Source of the DNA: Epithemia pelagica
Lineage: Eukaryota > Bacillariophyta > Bacillariophyceae > Surirellales > Surirellaceae
DNA length: 64,000 bases
Reading direction: 5' to 3'
NCBI GenBank assembly: GCA_946965045.2
Contig: OX337230.1
Location: 2,046,001-2,110,000, forward strand
Of this stretch, positions 22,240 through 31,845 are shown one piece after another; position 1 is the first letter of the stretch, and every line of letters starts with the position of its first letter. The notes beneath the pieces are model-generated. The model worked only from the letters and a program-made list of their open reading frames with translations, made no database searches and was not told where the DNA came from. The translations under genes were made by a program, and so were the position numbers.

Positions 22240-24153
22240 ATGGATCTCTCCAATACGCAAGTTGAACAAGATACGACGTGTCCATCATCTCAGCCGCTCC
22301 TTCGGGAAGCAATCCATCACGACGACAACAACAACAGAATCCAAGATGGTGGCTCAGCTTCTGTGGAACCAGCAGAGCCTGAGATGCCGGTAGGAGAGTT
22401 GGACGAAGACGACAACCACCATCGGTCCGAGGCGTCCCTGAGTCGACCCTTGTGGTGGCTGTGTTACCTACATGGAGGGGTCTCACAGTCTTTATGTACG
22501 ACCCCTATCATGTATCTTTTGAATTTTCATATGGCCCTACCCTTGTCCATGTTACCAACCTTTTGGGCCATTGAATTCATGCCCTTTTCCTTCAAGCCAC
22601 TCTACGCCCATCTCGCCTCGTCCCATCGCATGGATCAACAATTACCAATCTTGATGATTATCAATGCAGTAGTCCTTCTAGTCATGGGGTTTGCTCCCAA
22701 AGATGGAACCTTGCTCTTTCTGTTTCTCGGCTTTTTGCTTGGTCTTACTTTGGCGTGGCCGGAACTCCTCCTGGGCCTTTCCTTGGTCCAACAAGCCACA
22801 GAGGCGAGAGGGACCGTCCACAACGGCAGCGACCACCAGGATGATGAGACGGCCGCCTATGGAGAGGCGGCATCTCGCATGCAAGCACAGGCTGCCACCG
22901 CAAGGAATCTCGGTTCTGTGACCGCCTTTATGATCACCTTGACCCTGTTGTCCAAGCAAAACGAACTCGACTTGACCGTTTGCCGTGGACTCTTGACTCT
23001 CAACAGCGTAGTACTAGTCCTTTGCGCTGTGATCGCCTCTTGGAATCAAGTCGGAAAACCTAGGGCCACAACCCGTGACGATCTAACTTCGGATCGTAGT
23101 GCGAGAGCTAACGGTGACGAGTCAGAGGAGGCACAACTGTATCAACGTATCCTCGATTCATCGGACACTAGTGGTAATGTTTTGAATAACGAGGGACAAG
23201 AAGCAACGCCTTGCCCAACTCCTTGGAAGAACAAAGAATCCACTCTCCTGGTCTTCCTGTTGCAACTATCTGTGATTGTGTTGACCCTACGACAGCCCAT
23301 GGGTCTTGAGTTCTCCTCATTTCTGTTTGGTGGCGACGATCCCGTAGCGGTCTTTCTTGGAATGCTGTTGGTACCTTTAGTTGTGTTTGTGGTTGCACTG
23401 TTGTGCCGGTATTCCTCCCGCCGAGGACGGTCGTATCGTGTCGGCATCTTTTTTATTTTACGGCATTTGATTCCCAACTCAAGCTTTCTCGTGGACTCGT
23501 TTCGCTTCTCCGTATTTGCCAAGGCTCCCTTTCTGTTGCAATTGCTCTCGCTCTTGGATACAAGTATGTTACCTCTTGCCTCGTGGACCTTTGGACGATG
23601 GTTCAGCTCTTATAGCACGGGTGGGAAACTGATTGGATTACTGGCCCTGACCACGGCCCTCGCGGCCATTACCTCCTTGGCCAGTCTCTGGTTTGTGCAT
23701 GTCTCGCACACGGTCGAATCCACGACTGTCCAATTTGGTGTGGCGGCATTGACTGGTGCTCTCAGCACGTGGTTTGGGGAATGGAGTTTTCTCCCCGAAC
23801 TCGTGCTAGCTACTGTGGCACTCAAGGAGGGACAAGCTCCATCAACCACCTTGGTTTCAAGTGTGGAATATCAAGAGATTGACGACGACGACGACACAAC
23901 TGTGGCGACCAGCACGATGGACGAGACCGAGACCCATCAGGACAAGGGGCTCCAACGACAACGGATACAGTATGGTACCTATGTGACCTGCATTGATTTT
24001 GGCGATCAATTGGGTGCTTTACTATCGGGGGCGCTGATATCCATGATGGGCATTACTCGCGAGAATTCTTGGAACCACTTGGATCAGTACATTGGTCTGT
24101 GTGCGATGCTCATGCTCACCACGTCCCTGTTTCTTTTGGTGCTACTACGGTAG
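22240..24153 (+). CDS. BT1/FBT-family membrane transporter
   Basis: The ATG at 22240 starts a 637-residue protein with no intron; an upstream in-frame codon at 22234 is TTG. An acidic N-terminal tail of about 70 residues precedes some ten to twelve hydrophobic spans. The first spans (GGVSQSLCTTPIMYLLNF, then FSFKPLYAHLAS) match the start of BT1 folate-biopterin transporters, where a loop reads PW.IKP..G. The late YGTYVTCIDFGDQLGALLSG and SMMGIT also fit. BT1 proteins carry folates, pterins or related compounds across plastid or plasma membranes; the substrate here is unknown. A hydrophilic acidic loop at about residues 545-580 separates the last spans. The MITE sits about 240 bp upstream, inside the likely promoter. 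Confidence 0.72.
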   Translation: MDLSNTQVEQDTTCPSSQPLLREAIHHDDNNNRIQDGGSASVEPAEPEMPVGELDEDDNHHRSEASLSRPLWWLCYLHGGVSQSLCTTPIMYLLNFHMALPLSMLPTFWAIEFMPFSFKPLYAHLASSHRMDQQLPILMIINAVVLLVMGFAPKDGTLLFLFLGFLLGLTLAWPELLLGLSLVQQATEARGTVHNGSDHQDDETAAYGEAASRMQAQAATARNLGSVTAFMITLTLLSKQNELDLTVCRGLLTLNSVVLVLCAVIASWNQVGKPRATTRDDLTSDRSARANGDESEEAQLYQRILDSSDTSGNVLNNEGQEATPCPTPWKNKESTLLVFLLQLSVIVLTLRQPMGLEFSSFLFGGDDPVAVFLGMLLVPLVVFVVALLCRYSSRRGRSYRVGIFFILRHLIPNSSFLVDSFRFSVFAKAPFLLQLLSLLDTSMLPLASWTFGRWFSSYSTGGKLIGLLALTTALAAITSLASLWFVHVSHTVESTTVQFGVAALTGALSTWFGEWSFLPELVLATVALKEGQAPSTTLVSSVEYQEIDDDDDTTVATSTMDETETHQDKGLQRQRIQYGTYVTCIDFGDQLGALLSGALISMMGITRENSWNHLDQYIGLCAMLMLTTSLFLLVLLR

Positions 24154-24649
24154 CCGTTGTATTTGAGCATGATGGGGAGACGGATCAAGACAATGAAGAT
24201 TGGCGTCTTGTCAGAGAAATGGATCGAACATTATTGATGTTTTTGCGATAGACTTTCATCGCAATTGTGCTATTGTAGATATAGAAGTGCGCATGTCAAT
24301 TGTCCTTGCCCTCCTATGAAATAAGATAAATGAAATAGTCTTTCTAGGAGTAGAAGAGAAGTATTACAATAGACGATTTCATTTCGTTCAAAGGCGGAGC
24401 AGGATTAGTGTATTGTTCACATTATTTGCATTTACTCCAACTAGGGCTCAGGTCTCAAGGTTACAAGACTACACTATTGAAATCTCATTCACTAATGCTT
24501 CGTTGTTCATATCGTCTCACTTTCCATCGTACGGGTTCTGAGAGTGTACTAAGTAGTGAAAAAGCTTCTCTAAAGGTTCCCCGCTGGGGACGAATGATAA
24601 GCTACACCCGAGCAAATGGAGTCGAAAGATTTCATAGGGCACTCGGAGT
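24154..24649. other. Intergenic between BT1 transporter and hairpin cluster
   Basis: 3' region of the transporter. It holds one copy of CTAGGAGTA (24344-24352), which recurs elsewhere in the window's non-coding DNA. No gene is seen. Confidence 0.4.
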
Positions 24650-24766
24650 CGGAGTGAACTCGGTCCTTTCGAAGGAGTAGCACGAAGGGAAAGCCTCACC
24701 CATCTCAGTTCACTCCGTAGCGTGGTTTTTAGCTTAAAAACTGGGAAACATGCGCGCTACGGAGTG
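24650..24766. repeat. Overlapping inverted repeats (two competing hairpins)
   Basis: CGGAGTGAACT (24650-24660) is complementary to AGTTCACTCCG (24707-24717). CACTCCGTAGCG (24711-24722) is complementary to CGCTACGGAGTG (24755-24766). The middle arm is shared, so only one hairpin can form at a time. It lies 140-256 bp upstream of the ankyrin gene start. It could be a MITE remnant or an RNA structure. Confidence 0.6.
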
Positions 24767-24905
24767 CTTCTGACAGAAAAAAATGCTCATTGGTGCCTCC
24801 TTAAGCCTTTCTATTGGATGTTTAGAGGAGCCGTTGTATACTGGAGTGTTTGCCTTTTGATTGATGGCTTAATGAGTTTCTCAAGTGGAGGATAATACCA
24901 GAACT

Positions 24906-27658
24906 ATGCAAAGACAGCGAAACATTCAAAGACAGCGAAACATGCAAAGACAGCGAATTCCCTTGCCCTTTGACGACGATGACCATTTGCCAGTGGCTGT
25001 CCCACTGGAAGGGGACCAATGGGATGCGTTAAGAGCAATTCCCCTGACACAGCGTGACCCTCCTTATCTCTTGCATTTTATTCGGGAGAATCCACCCTGC
25101 AACCATCGATTGCCAGAAATTCCGGGTTGTCACAATGTGGAAGAACGTTGCCGGATCCACCCTGAAGAGATACTGTATCGATGCCCTGAAACTGGCCGGT
25201 CGGTTCTCCATGAAGCGACAATGAGATGTTCGTGCAATCACATAATTCAAGCTATTTTGGAAGTCAACGGGGACTTAACAACAATGCTCGATTTCTCATT
25301 CAACACACCTCTACACCTCCTTTTTATGGGTCTTAGTTCACGGCATGTGGATACGGAAGATTTGAACGCCATGATAGACAGCCTCTTACAACCACAACCT
25401 GGATTCATTGCCAGTGTTCGAAACCGGGCCGGCTCTTGCCCGTTGCATCTTCTTTGCGAAGCACCCGAGGAGATGGTTCCTTTGAGCGCATTGCAAAAGG
25501 TATTGGAAGCTTTTCCATCGGGGGCGTCGAGACTGGATGTTCTCTCGAGACTTCCCCTTCATTTGCACTGTAGAAGGCGAAATGCATCTGCAGAAGTTGC
25601 GCGGCTTTTGATTGATGCTTATCCAGAAGGAATCCGTGCCCAGGACCATCAGGATGACTCATGGACACCTCTTCACTGTGCCTGTTCACATCCGGATCTG
25701 GAACTTTTGCAAGTTCTCGTTAACGCTGATACTTTTGTTACGAAAATTCGTTCGAGAACAGGAGAAACGCCCTTGCATGTATTGTGTCGTCAGCGCCCAG
25801 CGGACGGCCATCTTTCGGCGGTTCGGCTGTTGCTCGAAGCGGCACCAGAGGTGGCGGGTTGGAAAAGTGTGGACGCGTCGTTGACGCCACTTCACATATT
25901 ATGTCGCTATCGACTGGCGTCTGTAAGCATTATACAAGCGGTTTTGGATGCCTGTCCTAAATCCGCCGGGATAGCAGATGCCAATGGTTACCTTTCAATC
26001 CACCACGCATGTGAGGTTGGAGCTGATCCTGCCATTGTGAAATGCCTGATAGATGTTTTCCCCGATGGTGCAAAAGCAATGACACGGAAGAGCGATACCG
26101 CCCTCTCATTGGCATGCGCGGCCAATACGTCGGCCGAAACTGTACGTATGTTGCTCGCGGCCAATCCAGATTCAACTGCAACTGCTAATGACTATGGCTT
26201 CATTCCCCTCCATTGCGTATCGAGGTCATACCAACCATCTCCTGAAATCACCCGAATGATGTTGGAAGCTTACCCGGAATCCGTAAATGTACAAACGAAT
26301 GGAGATGAGACTGCAATTCATTTGGCTAGTAGCAATGCGCGGACGTCCGTTGCAGTGTTACAGCTGCTTACGACAGCGCAAGGAAACCTCCCTGCGCGAA
26401 CCCAGGAATCCGTAAAGAGGAAGAAAACTGTAAGCACCACGGGAAACACGCCACTCCACTATGCTTGTTTCCGAGGTGCGGGAACAGAGCAGATTGAAGC
26501 TCTCACCTTGTCCCATCCCGAGTGGATCTCTGTTAGGAACAATGCTGGCCACTCGCCTCTACAAATCCTCTGCAAGAGTGGTCGTATAGATGACAGCCTC
26601 ATTCGACTTTTTTCTCGAATTGGAGGTCCTGGATTGTTTCAAACCGTGGATAACTTAGGGAACACTCCCCTACATTCAGCCATGCGAGAAGAAACGAATG
26701 TGGAAGCGTTGCTTGCCCTCATACAAGCTTTTCCAGGAGCGCTCCACATTAAAACAACGTACAACGACATGCCTATTCATCTAGCGTGCTTTCGACGACT
26801 ACATCCAGACGTTATTCATGAAATTGCCCTCGCTACTTGCAAGGGCGTCGATATAAGTTCCCAGACCCACGGAAGCTCGGTGTCGCCCTTGCTTACAGAA
26901 AATACAGCTAGACAGACCCCGATTGCAATTGCCATGGAGGAGTTCGAGAAGTCTCTCGGTGGCCGTCCTTGTTATCGAACTAAATTGAACGGGTCCCAAG
27001 AAAGAGCGTTCAAAGTGTTGGTTGTACTCGCAAAGATGGTTCACTATGGACCCAAAATGAACTCCGGCTATCAAAGCGTGCTGGAAGCTTGTGTTTCACT
27101 TCATCGTCGGAACATACGTCTTTGTCCTTCGTTCATTCGTCGTGCCATTTCCTTGGCGCCTGAGGAAGCTCGTCGACCAGATAGGAATGGAAATTATCCT
27201 TTCCACATTGAGGCCAGTATTCCCGTTGAGAAGATGACGCTCTTGAGCGGCCAGCCTTGTAGATGTTGCTCCGAGAACTGTCACGAGAGGAATGGGGTGT
27301 TGGGGGCACTCTTGGACATTTTCCCTGAGGCCACAAAGCATCGGAGTGCTTCTGGAGATTTCCCTTTAGGATTAATGGTGCAGAATGGCCGACAATGGGA
27401 CCGAACTTTTTCCTTGGTGCTCAGCCTTCATCCACAAGCTGTTCACTGGATCCGTGGAATTGCACCCTCTCTTTATCCTCATATTTTGGCAAGGTACGTA
27501 AACTGGAGACTGAATTTTATCGAAGATCATTAAGTTTCACCCAAATGCCATTTCACCCTGATATTTGCCCTAAACTGTTTTCCAGAATATCAAGAGGTTG
27601 TGGAAATGATGCCCTATTCACAATGATACAAACAAACCCCGATTTCTTGTCTCAATGA
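24906..27658 (+). CDS. Ankyrin-repeat protein, 886 aa, two exons
   Basis: Exon 1 is 24906-27493 and exon 2 is 27586-27658; the 92-nt intron begins GTACGT and ends TTTTCCAG, and the exons total 2,661 nt. Reading through the donor instead gives a shorter tail and stop at 27531-27533. The first codons are an 18-bp repeat (CAAAGACAGCGAAAC), giving the N-terminus MQRQRNIQRQRN. From about residue 90 onward, about a dozen ankyrin-like units show T/S-P-L-H-x-x-C/L signatures. These form a stacked protein-binding surface; no catalytic domain is present. A Cys cluster (CRCCSENC, near residue 785) lies near the C-terminus. Such intronless-bodied ankyrin genes are common in diatoms. Partners are unknown. 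The start at 24906 is the first ATG in frame. Confidence 0.82.
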
Positions 27659-27686
27659 TACAAACAAACCCCGATTTCTTGTCTCA
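27621..27686 (+). repeat. 32-bp tandem duplication over the ankyrin gene stop codon
   Basis: Two exact 32-bp copies (27621-27652 and 27653-27684) begin CAATGATACAAAC. Because 32 is not a multiple of three, the second copy supplies the TGA at 27656-27658. Confidence 0.9.
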
Positions 27687-28003
27687 GGGTAGTAAAGTCG
27701 GAAGACGTTGAACCTGTGAAAATGAGATTTGTTCCGTTTTGGCTGAAGTTAGTCTGCCATAGACAAAATACATACTTTCCGTCTTGTGAGTGATTGGTCG
27801 ACAGGATACCAGATCTCTTTTACCACACCACGGAAAGGACAAACTGTTATAGAGGCAGGATTCCTTTGTGAAAGTAAGGCTTCAAACACTGCATAAAAAT
27901 GAAAGGTATTTCTCTAAATAAAAACAACAAGGCTTTCGTTAATGATGCAAGCCGGAATAACACTCGCAAAACCAATTGCAATTGAACTAGGTAGGATGAT
28001 ATT
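27659..28003. other. Intergenic, tail-to-tail
   Basis: It lies between the 3' ends of the ankyrin and PsbP-like genes. Apart from the 32-bp repeat I see nothing in it. Confidence 0.4.
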
Positions 28004-28849
28004 CTATGCTAGGACTTCAGAGTCGAGTTTGATTCCATCCGCGTAGCAACGGAAAGACTTGACAATATCGCGTAGTTGACCTTCTGTCTTCTTGTACCGA
28101 ACGGCAGTGGATGCGGCCCACATGACTTCAACGGCACTGCCCTCGCTGGTCACACTAGCGACACCCTTCCTATCAACTTCGAATCCAGCACCGGTGAGAA
28201 GCTGGTATTTGAAGTCCACCAACATGTACTGTTGGTCACCAACAGTGGACGGTTCCAATTTTGTGATTTTGAAGTTTTGATACATGTTGTCACCTTTCTG
28301 ACTAATCGCCTTGATCAGCGACTTCTCGAACAGTTCCTTGGGTTGAGAGTTAATGTCATTGACCTTGCCTGGGTCAGTGTAAACGTAAAGCGTCGCAGTG
28401 TCTCCCTTGGCATACTCCCCCGCTTGAATAGTTCCGTCTTCTCCGTTCACATCAATACTAGGGAGTGTCACGACCCATGTACTCGGGTGGTTGAAGGTAA
28501 CCAGAAGAGGAAATCGATTCTTGCTCTTGCCGTAAATCTCAAGAAGAGGTGTCATCCCATCTGGTACAAAAGATACACCTGGGAGACCATATGCCTGAAG
28601 TTTCGCGTTAATCTTGCTGAGACTCGCAGCATGGGCTGGGGATGGAGCTAGAACCCCATTTCCAACTCCGCTCAAAATGGCAACACCTGTTGTCACCTGC
28701 GAGAAGAAAGCGCGACGAGATTCCACAAGCGGGTCGGTGGTGGCCAGCCCTGCCTTGCTGCTTTTCATGTCCATGAACGAGAACGCATCGCATCCTACCA
28801 TTAAAGACAGGACAACTGCTGCGGCTGTCCACGTGAATCGGGTCATCAT
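28004..28849 (-). CDS. PsbP-like thylakoid lumen protein, 281 aa
   Basis: Start at ATG 28849; the open frame extends 21 codons upstream but only from TTG. The leader has three parts. A signal peptide comes first (residues 1-22). A diatom plastid cleavage site follows, with phenylalanine at +1 (DA|FSF, 22/23). Then comes a thylakoid signal with a twin arginine (RR at 45-46), a hydrophobic stretch and an AHA cleavage site at about 74. This predicts Tat-dependent export into the lumen. The mature part has the PsbP fold pattern (FVPDGMTPLLEIYGK near the start, then Y.DP...VN.I near the middle). PsbP proteins stabilise the Mn cluster of photosystem II, while PsbP-like and PPD paralogues assist assembly. 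Which one this is cannot be told here. Confidence 0.82.
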   Translation of the reverse strand: MMTRFTWTAAAVVLSLMVGCDAFSFMDMKSSKAGLATTDPLVESRRAFFSQVTTGVAILSGVGNGVLAPSPAHAASLSKINAKLQAYGLPGVSFVPDGMTPLLEIYGKSKNRFPLLVTFNHPSTWVVTLPSIDVNGEDGTIQAGEYAKGDTATLYVYTDPGKVNDINSQPKELFEKSLIKAISQKGDNMYQNFKITKLEPSTVGDQQYMLVDFKYQLLTGAGFEVDRKGVASVTSEGSAVEVMWAASTAVRYKKTEGQLRDIVKSFRCYADGIKLDSEVLA

Positions 28850-29195
28850 GGTGTTAACTGTTGTAGAATGAGTTGTCCAACGTCGTTGATGTTCGCTCGC
28901 CGTGTCAACCAAGAGAGATTCATGAAATCTATCTGAAAAAAAGATCCGCTTGCGTCACAAAAACCACGCAAATCCCGAGGAGTCCCATCCACGGAGCATA
29001 GCTACCTACGGTAGGTAGGTATTGTCCTACTCCTAGTCCCTCCTAGGAGTATAGATCTTTAGGTGCGTCGACAAAGCAACGACCGTCCAAGGACAACCTA
29101 CTTCTCATACGACGAGCTGGTTTCAAAATACAGCGTCTTAAGTTACCAAGGCAAGAATCGATCAGATAAAGTTGAGCATAATCTCTCATTTTCAA
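28850..29195. other. Intergenic with two adjacent hairpins
   Basis: It lies between the NDUFV1 stop and the PsbP-like start. CTACCTAC-G-GTAGGTAG (29002-29018) and TACTCCTAG / CTAGGAGTA (29028-29036 and 29043-29051) are inverted repeats. They may be part of the PsbP-like promoter or the end of the NDUFV1 transcript. Confidence 0.55.
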
Positions 29196-30752
29196 CTAGG
29201 CGGCAGCCTTGTACGTCATGCCATCGCCATGTTCTTCCACCCATTCAGCGTTGTCGAAAGGATCACCGCTCCATGCCTTTTGAAAGACTGCTTCAGGATC
29301 GAATGCTTCCGGATTGTCAATGCGATCTTCAATATCTTTCTTGAAATGACGCAACAATCCTTGTACGGGCCAAGCAGCGGCATCACCCAAGGCACAAATG
29401 GTGTGCCCTTCAATCTGTCGAGAAATCTCCTCCAACATGGGGATTTCACGCTTATCAGCATCACCCTTCTCCATGCGAATCAAGATATTTTCCAACCATC
29501 CTGTACCTTCACGACAAGGTGTGCACTGTCCACAAGATTCGTGCATGTAGAAATGGGACAAACGCCGAATAGCACCGACCATATCAACAGTGTTATCAAA
29601 CATGGTTACGGCCGCTGTGCCTAGACCTGATCCTTTGGCGCGCAAATCGTCAAATTCCATGAGGGCTTCGTCGCAAAGTTTCTTGTTCAGCACAGGAACC
29701 GAAGAACCCCCGGGAATACAGGCCTGAACGGAATCCCAACCGGATCGCATGCCACCACAATGCTTATCGATAAGATCACGCAAAGGAATCGACATTGCCT
29801 CTTCAACCACAATGGGGTTTTTCACGTGTCCTGAAATGGCGAACAACTTTGTTCCCCGGTTATTCTCATTTCCAAATGAGGCAAACCATGAACCACCACG
29901 GCGGAGAATAGTAGGGGACACGGCAACTGTTTCCACGTTTGTGACAGTTGAGGGACAACCAAACAAGCCTACACCAGCTGGGAATGGCGGCTTTAATCTT
30001 GGCTTTCCTTGTTTGCCTTCCAAGCTTTCAATCAATGCTGTCTCTTCACCGCAAATATAGGCCCCAGCACCTCGATGGAGATAGACATCAAAATCGTATC
30101 CGGAACCACAGGCATTCTTTCCGATCAATCCGGCGCTGTACGCCTCATGAATGGCTTCATCTAGTACAACAGCCTCGTTGAAGTATTCTCCGCGAATGTA
30201 AATGTAGGCTGCTCTAGCTCGCATAGCATAACCGGCCAAAAGACAGCCCTCAATCAACTTATGCGGGTCCTTGCGCATGATTTCACGATCCTTGCATGTT
30301 CCAGGTTCACTCTCATCCGCATTCACAACCAAGAAAGAAGGACGACCGTCCGTCTTCTTTGGCATAAACGACCACTTCAGACCCGACGGAAAACCTGCTC
30401 CACCACGACCGCGGAGCCCTGAGTCCTTGATTTCCTGCACAATCCAATCCGGGCCCATCCACATGATTTCCTTGGTCATCTCCCAGTCACCACGCTTCAA
30501 GGAATCCTTAAGCCGCCAGTCTTCTTCACCATAGAGGTTGGTAAAGATCCGATCCTGATCTCGAAGAAAGCTGAAATCACTGCACTTCCCAGAATAGTCC
30601 ATCATGAGAAAGCGTAATGTTTGAAAATGTAACTACTCCTAGCACGTTATGACTTGCCTTGTTAAGTTCAAATCCGCTTGGGAGGACAGCCCTCTCACCG
30701 CCAACTGACGTGCTGAGCCTCTGGATACAGAGCGTACCGTAGATCCCAGCAT
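29196..30752 (-). CDS. NDUFV1: Complex I 51-kDa subunit (NADH dehydrogenase flavoprotein 1)
   Basis: Exon 1 is 30752-30658 and exon 2 is 30570-29196, giving 1,470 nt and 489 residues. Exon 1 starts with a basic, Ser/Arg-rich leader ([16 protein letters not shown]), a mitochondrial presequence. The intron (30571-30657) starts GCAAGT after AAG and ends TTTCAG, a GC-AG intron; no nearby GT keeps the frame. Exon 2 has the NADH/FMN loop [13 protein letters not shown] (86-98), [19 protein letters not shown], and the 4Fe-4S N3 ligands C-x2-C-x2-C starting at about C378 plus a distant TICAL cysteine. The subunit accepts electrons from NADH in the mitochondrial matrix arm. An ATG inside exon 2's upstream frame (30605) would give a shorter, leaderless product. 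An alternative AG at 30580-30581 would add three residues. Confidence 0.92.
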
Positions 30753-31032
30753 GGTTCTTCCTTATAAGCGCAATGAATAGACCCAGCAGGCAAGCCAATC
30801 GTTGACTTCTCCTTTCGCCGCCTGCGTTAGCGTTTGTGAGTCGATCAGAAACAAAGAAACCGTACACATTAGAAGATACTGTACTTACTTTGGTACATTA
30901 AATTTACTATCCTCCATTGTGTACAGTGATGGTTGTCAAGCCTTGGACCATGAGCATAGTCGCGTTCGCAGAGCTCAAGGCTCAAGCATTCAGGTGATGT
31001 TTTCCATATGCCAATAGAAAACATCAACAGTC

Positions 31033-31845
31033 ATGTCGGATACCAGAAGCATAATAATATCTAAGCTTTCCGAAAGACCCAAAGCCGTTGCGGTGGTTCT
31101 GGGACATCTTGGTGTCGACAAGGCGACTATGGAGCAATACGCAAAATGGTACACGGATCGTCACTGCAGCGTAGTTACGGGAGCGTCACCACCCGAGCTG
31201 TTTGTTTTGAATCGGAGTTTGAGAAGAACCGCGTCACGTATTTGGTGTGAAACAGCAAAAGCTCTTCGGGAAACTCCAGAAAAGGTTCCTATTGTCATTC
31301 ATGTTTTCAGCAACGGTGGTGCGTTCCTGATGGACGAGATGGAGCTCATGCTCAAAGAAGATGCGTCTAAAGAAGACTTTGAGTTGATTTCTCAAAGACT
31401 GAAAACTGGATTCCAGTTTCATGATTGTGCTCCCTGTTACATACGCACGGTGTGGGACTGGTCGAACTTTTCTCAGTCGTTTCCACACCCAAACTGGTCT
31501 TCATGGGGTCGGTGCTCGTACACTTTTTTGGCATCAACTTGCCTCACGTTATGGAGTACGGCAACACTTTCATGGAATCGACCTAGTGACTTTTGGGGCC
31601 GCATGCAGAACAGCCGTCTCTGTTTACACAACATCTACGCTTACACAACCACAGATCTTGCCACCGATGCATTCCAATTGGAACAATTAATCGAATATCG
31701 GCGGACCAAAGTAGGTGCAGTTTGCAAGAGTTATCGATTTGAGGACTCAAATCATTGTCGTTTGCATCGTGATCACCCTAACGAATATTCCAGGGCGATT
31801 GATGAGGCGTTGGATGCTGCAATTTCACGGACCAAAGACACATGA
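31033..31845 (+). CDS. TMEM53/DUF829-like protein, 270 aa
   Basis: One exon, ATG 31033. The start shows VVLGHLGVDKATMEQYAKWY, like the VLGW.G...KHL.KY opening of DUF829 (TMEM53) proteins. HVFSNGGAFL at about residues 97-106 matches the family's H-x-F-S-N-G-G nucleophile-like elbow. HDCAPCYIRTVWD sits where the family has an aspartate-containing DS.PC segment. The end carries the E.YRR..V / EDSNHCRLHRDHPNEY pattern. The fold is alpha/beta-hydrolase-like; animal TMEM53 sits in the nuclear envelope and modulates signalling, but no enzyme activity is established. It is divergent from NDUFV1, with 280 bp between the starts. Confidence 0.72.
   Translation: MSDTRSIIISKLSERPKAVAVVLGHLGVDKATMEQYAKWYTDRHCSVVTGASPPELFVLNRSLRRTASRIWCETAKALRETPEKVPIVIHVFSNGGAFLMDEMELMLKEDASKEDFELISQRLKTGFQFHDCAPCYIRTVWDWSNFSQSFPHPNWSSWGRCSYTFLASTCLTLWSTATLSWNRPSDFWGRMQNSRLCLHNIYAYTTTDLATDAFQLEQLIEYRRTKVGAVCKSYRFEDSNHCRLHRDHPNEYSRAIDEALDAAISRTKDT

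Noticed and set aside
27494-27533. Ankyrin protein ending at the unspliced stop 27533
   Set aside because: The GTACGT donor at 27494 and the conserved-looking downstream exon make the spliced tail more likely.
30577-30867. 96-codon minus frame upstream of NDUFV1
   Set aside because: The other frame gives a mitochondrial presequence that joins NDUFV1 through a GC-AG intron, so this frame is not used.
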